From Syntrophorhabdus sp. PtaU1.Bin058 (lineage in GTDB: Bacteria; Desulfobacterota; Syntrophorhabdia; Syntrophorhabdales; Syntrophorhabdaceae), in assembly GCA_002067975.1 (NCBI GenBank), contig MVRS01000236.1:1-42785 (forward strand): a stretch of DNA of 42,785 nt, written 5' to 3'. This document shows positions 25,629 through 33,625 of the stretch, piece after piece. A program made the position numbers and the translations under genes. Position 1 is the stretch's first letter. Each line of letters starts with the position of its first letter. The notes beneath the pieces were generated by a model. The model did no database searches. It saw only the letters and a list, made by a program, of their open reading frames with translations, and was not told where the DNA came from.

Positions 25629-27017
25629 TTAACCTACCATAACCGTTTCTTCGGCATACGACAAGGTTTTTTTATCAGACCGCAAGGTGAGAGAAAGCGC
25701 CAGCGTCAACGGCCCGACCCTTCCGGCAAACATCAGTATAATGACCGCCAGTTTCTGAAAGGTATTCAGGTCCTGGGTCACACCCATGGAAAGACCGACA
25801 GTTCCAAATGCCGAGACGGATTCAAAGAGATACTGGACAAGCAGGTGCCGGCTTTCAATGGGCGTCACCTTGTCGGCGGCGCTGAAGAGTAAAGCCGATG
25901 TTATAAGCGCGATCGAAAACGCAGATGCGAAGATGATAAAGATTGTTTTTGTGGATATCTCTCTTGGAATTGTCCGGTTGAATACATTGACCTCCTGGTT
26001 TCCCTTCAACCTGTTCCAGATCATGAGGAAGAGGATCGCGGCGCTTGTTGTCTTTACCCCGCCCCCTGTTGAGCCGGGCGAAGCGCCGATGAACATGAGG
26101 ATGGTCAGGATAAGCAGGGTGTCGTTGGTGAGATGCCCGATATCGACGGTGTTGAAGCCGCATGTCCTGGCGGTTACGGACTGGAAAAGGGAGACGAGGA
26201 TGGCGGTATCGAATGAAAAGCCCTTTATGATATGGTTTCTTTCAAAGAAATAGAAAAGGATCGCCCCGGCAATGACGAGGATAAAGGTGGTGACGAGCAC
26301 GATCTTTGTATGGACGGAGAGGCGTTTTTCCAGACCCCGCAACCGGAACATTACCTCATGGAGGACGACAAAACCGATGCCGCCGAGCAGGATCAGTCCG
26401 ATTATCGTGCCGTTAATGATGTAGTCGCCTTTGTAGTTCGTCAAGCTCTCGGAAAGGAGTGAATATCCGCAATTGTTGAACGCAGAAACGGCGTGATATA
26501 CAGAGACATACAGGGCCTGCCAGAAAGGGAAATCATGGATAAAGCGGATGAGAAGGAGGAGAGTCCCTATCGCTTCAATGAAAAAGGTAAAGATAAAGAC
26601 GGTCTTGAGTATCTGATAGAAGTTGGTCTTCGGACTATGGAGGAAGGTTGTCTGTACGATCTCCCTCCCTTTGAAAGAGACATTGAGACCCATCATGCCG
26701 AAAAAAAACACGGAAAAGGTTATGATGCCCAGCCCGCCGCATTGGAAGAGGACGATGGTTATGATCTGACCCGTCAGGGAAAGGTCTCTGCCGATGTCAA
26801 TAACGGTAAGCCCTGTTACACAGACTGCTGACGCTGAGCTGAAGAGGGCATCGATAAATGTCAGTTGTTCTTTGTTCGCCGAGAAGGGGAACCAGAGTAA
26901 GACTGCGCCGATGAGGATCACCAGCGCAAAGCTTATAATAAAGATCCGGGCCGGCGAGAGGATCCTTGAAGAGATGATCTTTATTGTAACGAGAGGGTTT
27001 TTTAACATAGGCTGCAT
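25629..27017 (-). CDS. TrkH/KtrB-type K+ uptake channel subunit
   Basis: A 462-residue membrane protein with four repeated helix-pore-helix units. The pore loops are recognisable: SAVCVTGLT, SAFNNCGYS, TARTCGFN and SAFGTVGLS, each with the key filter glycine. Length and lack of long N-terminal extension fit KtrB, which usually depends on Na+, more than TrkH. It is coupled with its RCK regulator. Two ATG starts (27015 and 27006) are possible and neither has a clear ribosome site. Confidence 0.93.
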   Translation of the reverse strand: MQPMLKNPLVTIKIISSRILSPARIFIISFALVILIGAVLLWFPFSANKEQLTFIDALFSSASAVCVTGLTVIDIGRDLSLTGQIITIVLFQCGGLGIITFSVFFFGMMGLNVSFKGREIVQTTFLHSPKTNFYQILKTVFIFTFFIEAIGTLLLLIRFIHDFPFWQALYVSVYHAVSAFNNCGYSLLSESLTNYKGDYIINGTIIGLILLGGIGFVVLHEVMFRLRGLEKRLSVHTKIVLVTTFILVIAGAILFYFFERNHIIKGFSFDTAILVSLFQSVTARTCGFNTVDIGHLTNDTLLILTILMFIGASPGSTGGGVKTTSAAILFLMIWNRLKGNQEVNVFNRTIPREISTKTIFIIFASAFSIALITSALLFSAADKVTPIESRHLLVQYLFESVSAFGTVGLSMGVTQDLNTFQKLAVIILMFAGRVGPLTLALSLTLRSDKKTLSYAEETVMVG

Positions 27018-27184
27018 ATAGTTTTTGAATAGTGAAATGTTACACCATTATCTTTTTCAAATTCAACTATTAGTTAATAAGCATTTTTCAGGTTACCATT
27101 TAAGCTGCTTTAGCTTATTCATCGCAGTTTACTTCAGCATTGATCTATAAACAGGTGAAATAATTGCATCGTATCTGATTTTCG

Positions 27185-27215
27185 TTGACACATTTCATTG
27201 AATATATATTATAAT
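27185..27215 (+). promoter_or_regulatory. Candidate promoter for the HTH gene
   Basis: TTGACA (27185-27190) is followed by an AT-rich spacer and TATAAT (27210-27215). The spacer is 19 bases, longer than ideal, but a TATTAT at 16 bases is also available. The gap 27018-27249 is the divergent regulatory region of the K+ channel and HTH genes; I see no gene in it. Confidence 0.45.
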
Positions 27216-27249
27216 TGTATTCAGAAAATGCCATCATAGAAGGGGAATC

Positions 27250-27783
27250 ATGGAAAAACTCACCATTGTGACAAGGAGAAAGCGGGCACAACAGTTGGGA
27301 CAGGATTCGCCGGTCAACACAATTGAACCTGCCCCGAAGGAGCAGGAGATTCAGGAAGTATCGAATGTCCCGAACCTTATGCTGCCGCCGAGCTTCCATA
27401 TCCATGATGGTGATAACCTGATCTTCAAAGAGGTTACCGGTGATGAGGAGCAGATATTCTCTATCGAGCTGACGCCCCAGCAGTCGCAGGTTGTCCAGTC
27501 AATGAACCTGATAAAGGATCTGGTGAACGGGAAACACCAGGGCGTGAAGATATCGATGGAGGAGGCTGAAGACGGTAAGACTGCATTCAATTTTCATTTT
27601 AAGCCTGTGTATACTACGAGGATGCTCAATCCCAAAGATGTGGCAACGATGCTCCAGATAAGCAAAAGCTTTCTTTACAAGCTTGTGAGGACGAAAGAGA
27701 TAAAGAGCTACAAGATCGGTAAGCTGAGGCGTTTTTTACTTGAGGATGTCATCGATTACCTGAGCGGCAATATTCAGTTATAA
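27250..27783 (+). CDS. Excisionase/MerR-like helix-turn-helix protein
   Basis: A 177-residue protein with a C-terminal HTH_17 (excisionase-like) domain: LNPKDVATMLQIS then LYKLVRTKEIKSYKIG (about 120-165). Proteins with this domain bind DNA with a winged helix. The N-terminal 110 residues are of unknown family and show no membrane segment. No integrase or other phage gene is nearby, so a regulator of the downstream ATPase gene (82 bases away, same strand) is more likely than a phage excisionase. Confidence 0.75.
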   Translation: MEKLTIVTRRKRAQQLGQDSPVNTIEPAPKEQEIQEVSNVPNLMLPPSFHIHDGDNLIFKEVTGDEEQIFSIELTPQQSQVVQSMNLIKDLVNGKHQGVKISMEEAEDGKTAFNFHFKPVYTTRMLNPKDVATMLQISKSFLYKLVRTKEIKSYKIGKLRRFLLEDVIDYLSGNIQL

Positions 27784-27864
27784 GGGAACAGGGAGGGTTA
27801 TCGTAGATGATAACAGAAGTAGTTGCAACGAAGTCTTTTCCCGCTATAGAAGGAGGTCAACTAC

Positions 27865-29244
27865 ATGTACACTGATTACTGGGGTCTTAAAAAGCCACCC
27901 TTTGATAACGTGCCGGACCCGTCGATGTATGTGGAATCCCATGCGTCGGTTGAAAATACAATAGCCGAGACCCTTTTCGCAATCGAGGAGGGAAATGAAT
28001 GTCTCACCGTTATTGTCGGCGACGTGGGGCTGGGAAAAACCCTTTCGTTAAGGATGATCCTTGATTCGCTGGATCACGAGAAATACAAGATCGCTTTCGT
28101 CACGAACCCCGATATGTCCTTTGTCCAGCTTTTACGGGAGATCATCGGTCAATTGACGGGAAAACAGTGCGAGAGAAGAGGCAAGGTTGACCTTCTGGAG
28201 ACATTCAACAAACTTTTATTTGAGACGATCGATGAAGGGAAGAAGGTGCTCATATTTATAGACGAGGCTAATGCCATATCCCCTGCCAACTTAGAGAGCC
28301 TGAGGCTCCTTACGAATATGCAGGACGATACAAGGAATCTCTTCACCATAGTACTTGCCGGACAGATGGAACTGGCGAGGAGACTGGAGCACCCGAAACG
28401 GGCCAATCTTTTCCAGCGTATCGGGACGTACAACAGGATCGACAAGATAGAGTCTGAGGAACTGGTCAAGAACTACGTTGAGACGCGGTTGAAACTGGCA
28501 GGTGGAACAAGGATCATCTTTTCCGATGAGGCGATCCACTGGCTCTGGGAATACTCGGACCACGGAGTGCCCAGGCTTGTCAACAAGATTGCAAAGTTAT
28601 GTCTGAAGGCAGGCGAGACGAACCAGTTCGATGCCATTTCGGGCGATGTGGTGAAACAGATCGGTGAGCGTTTTGAGAAGCTGACAGGTCCTGCTATCCA
28701 GAAGAGAAAGAGCAGGGAGAGACCGACGCCCCAGATATCGCGTGAAGAGATCATTACCGAAAAGGAAGGGAAGAAAAAGGTTGCTCCTGAAGAGGCGAAG
28801 ACAGAATATGTTGCACCACCGCCTCCGCCGGAAAGTACGGTGGAGCCGCCTCCCGTAGAGGCAGCACCTCCTCCTCCACCGCCACCTCCTCCACCTCCGC
28901 CGGAAAGGACAGCGGAGCCGCCTCCCGTAGAGGCAGCACCGCCACCACCGCCGCCTCCTCCGGAAGCCGCACCACCGCCACCTCCTCCGCCGGAAGCTCC
29001 GCCTGCTCCGCCGGACGAACCGGATATGGCAACGATCGCCGGGTTTAAGATCAAGATCGACATCCCGCCTCATATCCTTGAGCAGACACGGTCCGCTAAC
29101 ACCGAGCACCGGAGAAAGATCGCCGGGGTGCTGGCAGCACAGACGCTTGAGAAGAACCCCCAGTTGACGGCGTCACCGTCTGTTGATCCGGTATCGATAT
29201 GGAGCGAGATACTGAACGTGATAATGAAGAAACTTGAGTCCTAA
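27865..29244 (+). CDS. ExeA/MshM-like AAA+ ATPase with polyproline linker
   Basis: A 459-residue ATPase of the ExeA/GspA type, which helps assemble secretion or pilus complexes at the peptidoglycan. N-terminal residues YWGLKKPPFDNVPDP are typical; Walker A is GDVGLGKT and Walker B is VLIFIDEAN. Residues about 314-388 form a polyproline-rich linker containing a 24-residue direct repeat that starts EST/ERT. The last 70 residues are an unrecognised domain. Unlike ExeA there is no membrane segment or peptidoglycan-binding domain, so it may be cytoplasmic. Ribosome site AAGGAGG is ideal. The stop overlaps that of the convergent TPR gene. No secretin or other type II/IV genes are in the window. Confidence 0.85.
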   Translation: MYTDYWGLKKPPFDNVPDPSMYVESHASVENTIAETLFAIEEGNECLTVIVGDVGLGKTLSLRMILDSLDHEKYKIAFVTNPDMSFVQLLREIIGQLTGKQCERRGKVDLLETFNKLLFETIDEGKKVLIFIDEANAISPANLESLRLLTNMQDDTRNLFTIVLAGQMELARRLEHPKRANLFQRIGTYNRIDKIESEELVKNYVETRLKLAGGTRIIFSDEAIHWLWEYSDHGVPRLVNKIAKLCLKAGETNQFDAISGDVVKQIGERFEKLTGPAIQKRKSRERPTPQISREEIITEKEGKKKVAPEEAKTEYVAPPPPPESTVEPPPVEAAPPPPPPPPPPPPERTAEPPPVEAAPPPPPPPPEAAPPPPPPPEAPPAPPDEPDMATIAGFKIKIDIPPHILEQTRSANTEHRRKIAGVLAAQTLEKNPQLTASPSVDPVSIWSEILNVIMKKLES

Positions 29245-30149
29245 GAGGATTGATTCTCTTCGAGGCCTTTCAGCATCTGAAGGGCCTTTGAGTTTTTTGG
29301 ATTGATCGAGAGGATAAAATATAATCTTTTCCTGATCTCTTCAGCCTTTTCAACGGCGAGGTTTTCCAGATTTTTTTCATATTCTAAACGTGCAAGGTTA
29401 AAGTGTGCCTCTTCCTGGAAGTTGTTGAGACTCAGCGATCGCCTGTAGGCAGGTATCGCCTCTTCGTGTTTCCCCATCTCCTCGTAGATCGAACCAAGGT
29501 TGTTCCACGCGTCTGCGTTCTTGTCGTCAAGCTCCAATACCCGTCTGAAGCATTCCAGCGATTTGTTGTACTCGCCGTGTTGGATATACAGATTACCGAG
29601 ATTGAATAAGGCCTTGATGTGGTCGGAATCTATTTTGAGGACCTCCCGGTATTGTTCCATGGCCTCGTCAAACATGTCGTGCCTGTCATACATAACGGCA
29701 AGACAAAAATGCGGCGATGCTGTACTGGGATCTACCTCTATTGCCCTTTTCCAGAGATCGATGGCGCCGTTGTAATCGCCCTGAAGATCGGCGATGTTGG
29801 CAAGGTTGACGAACGCCTCGGGGTCATTGGGGTTTAGCTGGAGGGCCTTCTGGAACATCTGCTTTGCGCTTCCGAACCGCTCCATCTTTTCATAGACGTA
29901 CCCCAGATTGTTGTAAGCCTCGATGCTGTCAGGTTCCAACTGTACTACCTTGCTGAAATATTTCAATGCCTTTTCGTATTCATTTTTGTTGAGAAAGATA
30001 AAGCCAAGGTTTACATATGCGTCAGTGAATTTGTCGTCAAGCTGGATGCATTTTTTATATGCGGCAATCGACTTGTCCGATAACGGTTCGATGAGGTTAT
30101 GGTTATAGGCTTCCATGAACCATTCTCGAGCAGTCTTTTTGGGTGCCAT
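29241..30149 (-). CDS. TPR-repeat protein
   Basis: A 302-residue protein made almost wholly of about seven tetratricopeptide repeats (residues about 30-265), with recurring motifs such as AYNNLGYVYEK and AWNNLGSIYEEMG. TPR arrays bind partner proteins. No signal peptide or membrane anchor is visible, so it is probably cytoplasmic. It is convergent with the ATPase gene and shares 4 bases with it. Its own promoter has a perfect 16-base palindrome between start site and ribosome site, so it is likely regulated. Confidence 0.92.
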   Translation of the reverse strand: MAPKKTAREWFMEAYNHNLIEPLSDKSIAAYKKCIQLDDKFTDAYVNLGFIFLNKNEYEKALKYFSKVVQLEPDSIEAYNNLGYVYEKMERFGSAKQMFQKALQLNPNDPEAFVNLANIADLQGDYNGAIDLWKRAIEVDPSTASPHFCLAVMYDRHDMFDEAMEQYREVLKIDSDHIKALFNLGNLYIQHGEYNKSLECFRRVLELDDKNADAWNNLGSIYEEMGKHEEAIPAYRRSLSLNNFQEEAHFNLARLEYEKNLENLAVEKAEEIRKRLYFILSINPKNSKALQMLKGLEENQSS

Positions 30150-30160
30150 TTTATCTCCTC

Positions 30161-30176
30161 TTGTTCATATGAACAA
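30161..30176. promoter_or_regulatory. Perfect 16-base palindrome, candidate operator
   Basis: TTGTTCATATGAACAA reads the same on both strands. It lies 5' of the GAGGAG ribosome site of the TPR gene and downstream of its predicted -10. Such a site near the start of transcription suits a dimeric repressor. The regulator is unknown. Confidence 0.55.
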
Positions 30177-30192
30177 CGCTTCAATTAGCATC

Positions 30193-30221
30193 ATGTTAGC
30201 AAAGAGAGTATTGCGTGTCAA
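30193..30221 (-). promoter_or_regulatory. Candidate sigma70-type promoter of the TPR gene
   Basis: On the minus strand TTGACA (complement of 30216-30221) and TAACAT (complement of 30193-30198) are separated by 17 bases. The predicted start is just ahead of the 16-base palindrome. Confidence 0.6.
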
Positions 30222-30291
30222 GGGTAAAAGGGGTACGCCGCACGTTGAAAAAACAACAGAAATATATTACTGCGGATAAAAGATCAACCCG

Positions 30292-32220
30292 TCATGATGT
30301 CCGGATACCCGGCTGCTTTTTTTGAAAAAAACGGCTCACAAAGTAGGCGACGATTAAGATACAGACGCCTGCGATATCCGTATAGATACCCGGCTTGATA
30401 AGCAGTATTGCACCCGCTATGAGCAGGACCCTTACAGGGATTCCTACAGCCCTTCCCCAGAGCCAACCCTGCATACCGCAGGCAAGGGCAAAGGTGCCCA
30501 GGAGAGCTGTGATTGCCACAATGATTACGTCCGCTACGTTGCCTATGAAGAGCATGGCCGGGCTGAAGATGAACATATAGGGGGCTATGAAGGCTGCTAT
30601 CCCGAGCTTCATGGCAGTAAATCCTACCCTGTTCGGAGATGCCTTTGCTATGGCGGCGCCTGCGTAGGCTGCAAGCGCAACCGGCGGAGTGATAGCGGAG
30701 ATACAGGCGAAGTAGAAGACAAAAAGGTGTGCGGCTATCGGTATTGCGCCGAGCTTGATCAGGCCTGTCGTGATGACGGCGGCGCATATTGCGTAGGCGG
30801 CGGTTGTGGGCATTCCCATTCCGAGAACAATGGCCACGACCATTGACAGGAACAGGGCGAGCGGGAGTATGCCCTTCGAATACTCGAGGAGGATTGTGGC
30901 AAATTTAAGGCCGATCCCTGTCTGGGATATGACGCCGATGACGATCCCTGCCGCTGCGCACGTCCCTGCCATCTCTATTGCGCCCTTTGCCCCGTTTGCG
31001 AGGGAATCGATAACCTTTTTCAGGCCCATCCTGGTCTCTTTGCTGGTCCAGCTCACCGCGATGCATCCTACGACTGCCAGGGTGCCGGCCTTGATGATAG
31101 AGGCCATTTCAATTGCTATGTAGTAAACGAGGACTGCCAGGGGGGCGAACATGTATAGCCTTTTGAAGGTCTCTTTTTTGTTGGGGATCTGATCCGGCGG
31201 GAGACCGACAAGCCCGGTCTTTGCCGCTTCAAAATCGACCATGAAATAGACGGCAAGGTAGTACATGGCAGCCGGCAATATCGCCGCTATGAGAACCTTC
31301 ACGTAAGGTATCCCAAGGATCTCGGCCATGAGAAAGGCACCTGCGCCCATCACGGGCGGCATTATCTGGCCCCCTGTTGAAGCAACAGCCTCAACGGCCC
31401 CGGCAAAATGCGATTTGTAGCCCATGCTCTTCATCATGGGGATAGTGAAGCTCCCTGTGCCGACGACGTTTGCAGCAGAGCTTCCCGACACGGTACCGAA
31501 AAGAGAGCTTGAGATGATGGCAACCTTGGCAGGGCCTCCCCGTGCCCAGCCCACGATAGCGTTGGCAAACTGGATGAAGTAGGCGCCTACCCCGGAGCTC
31601 CTGAGAAAGGCGCCGAAGATCACAAATATATAGACGTATGCAGCAGATACAAAGATGGGAAGGCCAAGGATCCCGTCGAGACTGAAGAGGTAGGTAAAGA
31701 TCCTTGGCCAACTGTAACCTCTGTGATAAAAGAGACCGGGCAAGGAGTTGCCGAAATGTCCGTAGATGATAAATATCACTGCGATGATGGTAAGGGCGAG
31801 TCCCGTGGTCCTTCTTGTCATCTCCAGGATCGCCACGACGAATATGAGAGAGATGACCGTGTCCCAGGTGGTGGGCACAACGCCGACCCTGTAGATCCAC
31901 TCATCAAAGTTTACGACCATGTAGATGTAAGGGACGATGATCATGAGGATCAGGATGTAATCGACGAAGTGTACCTTTTTGCTTGCACCATCCCATCCGG
32001 GGTAGAGGAGAAAACAGAGGGTGGCGAGGAAGACGATATGCATTCCTCTGAAAAACCAGGGGTCAATCGGGCTTATGAGAAGGCAGTAGAGATGAAACAG
32101 CGAACAGACTGCACCGACTATGTATATGACCCAGGATCCAAACTTCCCAAACTCCCTTGTACGTATTAATTCCGCATCCTTTATCTTGCCGAGATCGACC
32201 GTCTTCTCTTCCTCTTTCAT
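30292..32220 (-). CDS. TAXI-type TRAP transporter, fused permease (DctQM-like)
   Basis: A 642-residue membrane protein combining the small (four-helix) and large (twelve-helix) subunits of a tripartite ATP-independent periplasmic transporter. Blocks GTVSGSSAANVVGTGSFTIP, EAVASTGGQIMPPVMGAGAF and GMGMPTTAAYA are diagnostic of the large subunit. It imports an organic acid or amino acid driven by Na+ or H+ gradients. The matching binding-protein gene lies 37 bases upstream. GAGGAGACGG supports the start. The substrate is unknown; TAXI systems often carry glutamate or dicarboxylates, so aromatic or dicarboxylic acids are possible. Confidence 0.95.
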   Translation of the reverse strand: MKEEEKTVDLGKIKDAELIRTREFGKFGSWVIYIVGAVCSLFHLYCLLISPIDPWFFRGMHIVFLATLCFLLYPGWDGASKKVHFVDYILILMIIVPYIYMVVNFDEWIYRVGVVPTTWDTVISLIFVVAILEMTRRTTGLALTIIAVIFIIYGHFGNSLPGLFYHRGYSWPRIFTYLFSLDGILGLPIFVSAAYVYIFVIFGAFLRSSGVGAYFIQFANAIVGWARGGPAKVAIISSSLFGTVSGSSAANVVGTGSFTIPMMKSMGYKSHFAGAVEAVASTGGQIMPPVMGAGAFLMAEILGIPYVKVLIAAILPAAMYYLAVYFMVDFEAAKTGLVGLPPDQIPNKKETFKRLYMFAPLAVLVYYIAIEMASIIKAGTLAVVGCIAVSWTSKETRMGLKKVIDSLANGAKGAIEMAGTCAAAGIVIGVISQTGIGLKFATILLEYSKGILPLALFLSMVVAIVLGMGMPTTAAYAICAAVITTGLIKLGAIPIAAHLFVFYFACISAITPPVALAAYAGAAIAKASPNRVGFTAMKLGIAAFIAPYMFIFSPAMLFIGNVADVIIVAITALLGTFALACGMQGWLWGRAVGIPVRVLLIAGAILLIKPGIYTDIAGVCILIVAYFVSRFFQKKQPGIRTS

Positions 32221-32257
32221 CTCCGTCTCCTCGTCTCTTTATGGTTTTCAGATCCGG

Positions 32258-33238
32258 TTATTGTCCCTTCAATTCTTTTGGAAGCTTGATGCCGATCTCT
32301 TCATAGTATTTTACTGCGCCGGGATGGAGGGGGATCGGGCAATAGAGGATATTCTTAGGCTCTACTTCCTTTGCGGATTTGTGGACGCTTATGAGGAGCG
32401 GTTTATTTTTGAAGATCTCTTTCGTAAACTCATACACCAGGTCGGCGGGCATGTCCTTGTGGGTGATCATGAAGTTCCACACCGTTAACGTTGTTACATC
32501 GTTCGGTGCGCTTTTGTACGTTCCCTTCGGGATAATACCCTTTGCAAAATCAGGATGCTTCTTGATGAACCTGTCGGCTATGTCGCTCTCAACGCCGATG
32601 ACGACAATGTCGTGGGTTGTTTCGTCGGCAGAGATAAGCCCCCACGGCAGTCCAACCGATTGACCGTTGGCATCGAGGAGCCCATCCTTCAACTGGTTGT
32701 CGAGGTCTGATGAAGAGGCGTTGACGATCCTTTTCGGCTTTACCCCTGCCTCTGCGATGATCATCGGCCAGTAGGTAGCCGGTGTCCCGCCTACAGGGCC
32801 TGTGCCGATGGATTTGCCGCCGAAATCTTTAACGCTTTTGACCCCGCTCTTCTTCAATGCGTACATCTGGAAATAGGTTGTATACATGGGAAAGATGGCG
32901 CGGATGTCCTGGTACTTCTTGCCCTTAGCCCAGCCGGTTCCGGTCCAGCCCTCATAGGCGGGCGCCGCGGTAACCATGCCGAAATCAAGCTGTTTGACAT
33001 TGACAAGCTGGACATTGTGGACAGGGCCGCCTGTCGATTCGACGGAGGCGGGGATGCCGAGCTTTTCCCCCAGTACCTTTGCAGGACCGCCGGCCCAGAT
33101 GTAATAGACACCGCCGATCGGAGCAGCGCCGATAGTCACACCCTTTGTCGGCCAGCCCTTTCTCTGTTGCGCGTCCGATAAAGAAACAACGGCAAAAACA
33201 AACATAACGGATACAAGGATTATAAGTAATTTTTTCAT
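32258..33238 (-). CDS. TAXI-family TRAP solute-binding protein
   Basis: A 326-residue periplasmic protein. Residues 1-23 are a signal peptide with cleavage likely after SDA. The mature protein carries the TAXI-family features IGAAPIGGVYYIWAGG, KSIGTGPVGGTPATYWP and the C-terminal PLHPGAVKYYEEIG. It binds the substrate and passes it to the fused permease downstream. AGGGGG lies upstream of the ATG. The two genes form a complete transporter operon. Confidence 0.95.
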   Translation of the reverse strand: MKKLLIILVSVMFVFAVVSLSDAQQRKGWPTKGVTIGAAPIGGVYYIWAGGPAKVLGEKLGIPASVESTGGPVHNVQLVNVKQLDFGMVTAAPAYEGWTGTGWAKGKKYQDIRAIFPMYTTYFQMYALKKSGVKSVKDFGGKSIGTGPVGGTPATYWPMIIAEAGVKPKRIVNASSSDLDNQLKDGLLDANGQSVGLPWGLISADETTHDIVVIGVESDIADRFIKKHPDFAKGIIPKGTYKSAPNDVTTLTVWNFMITHKDMPADLVYEFTKEIFKNKPLLISVHKSAKEVEPKNILYCPIPLHPGAVKYYEEIGIKLPKELKGQ

Positions 33239-33318
33239 ACAATACCCCCTAATTGTAATTTTACTTATCCTCTATTACACAGTCTTGCAAAATTATTGTC
33301 AACAAAAAACTGTTATTG

Positions 33319-33487
33319 GGGCTCACGTCGCCCCCTCTTCGGGCAAAGCCCGAAGAGCCTCCCCCTCTCGCTCAAGAATTCGCTACAAAATATTTATCAT
33401 AGGGCTCACGTCGCCCCCTCTTCGGGCAAAGCCCGAAGAGCCTCCCGCACCCACTTCGTGGGTACCCGGCTCAAGAACGGGCTACAG
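33319..33487. repeat. Two tandem copies of a palindrome-bearing 83-base element
   Basis: Two direct copies start at 33319 and 33402 with GGGCTCACGTCGCCCC. Each contains a perfect hairpin, CTCTTCGGGC then GCCCGAAGAG (33335-33357 and 33418-33440), and ends with CTCAAGAA and GCTACA. The second copy has an extra hairpin, CCCACTTCGTGGG, inserted before that. This is a dispersed structured repeat, not a gene. No gene is seen in 33239-33625. Confidence 0.8.
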
Positions 33488-33495
33488 AAAAACAA

Positions 33496-33620
33496 CCGGT
33501 ATCAAGCAACCAGCGACCAATAACCAGCAACCAGCTACGAGTATCGAGCATCCAGCATCTGGTCTGTTTTGTCTTGTTCGTCTTAACGTTGAACGTTGAA
33601 CATAGAACATTGAACAGATT
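33496..33620. repeat. CCAGC-type heptads and GTTGAAC module
   Basis: From 33496 to about 33560 runs a degenerate array of 7-base units such as CCAGCAA, CCAATAA, CGAGTAT and CCAGCAT. From about 33580 a GTTGAAC/ATAGAAC module runs into AGATTTTT, and lies directly against the 3' end of the transglutaminase gene, as the same module does at 1931-1968 for the glycosyltransferase. Confidence 0.75.
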
Positions 33621-33625
33621 TTTGG

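Noticed and set aside
27250-27783. Excisionase of an integrated element
   Set aside because: No integrase, attachment repeats or phage genes are present; the HTH_17 domain also occurs in ordinary regulators.
28473-29063. Glycine-rich minus-strand open frame
   Set aside because: It is the complement of the polyproline-coding segment of the ATPase gene; codons CCx read as Gly or Arg on the other strand.
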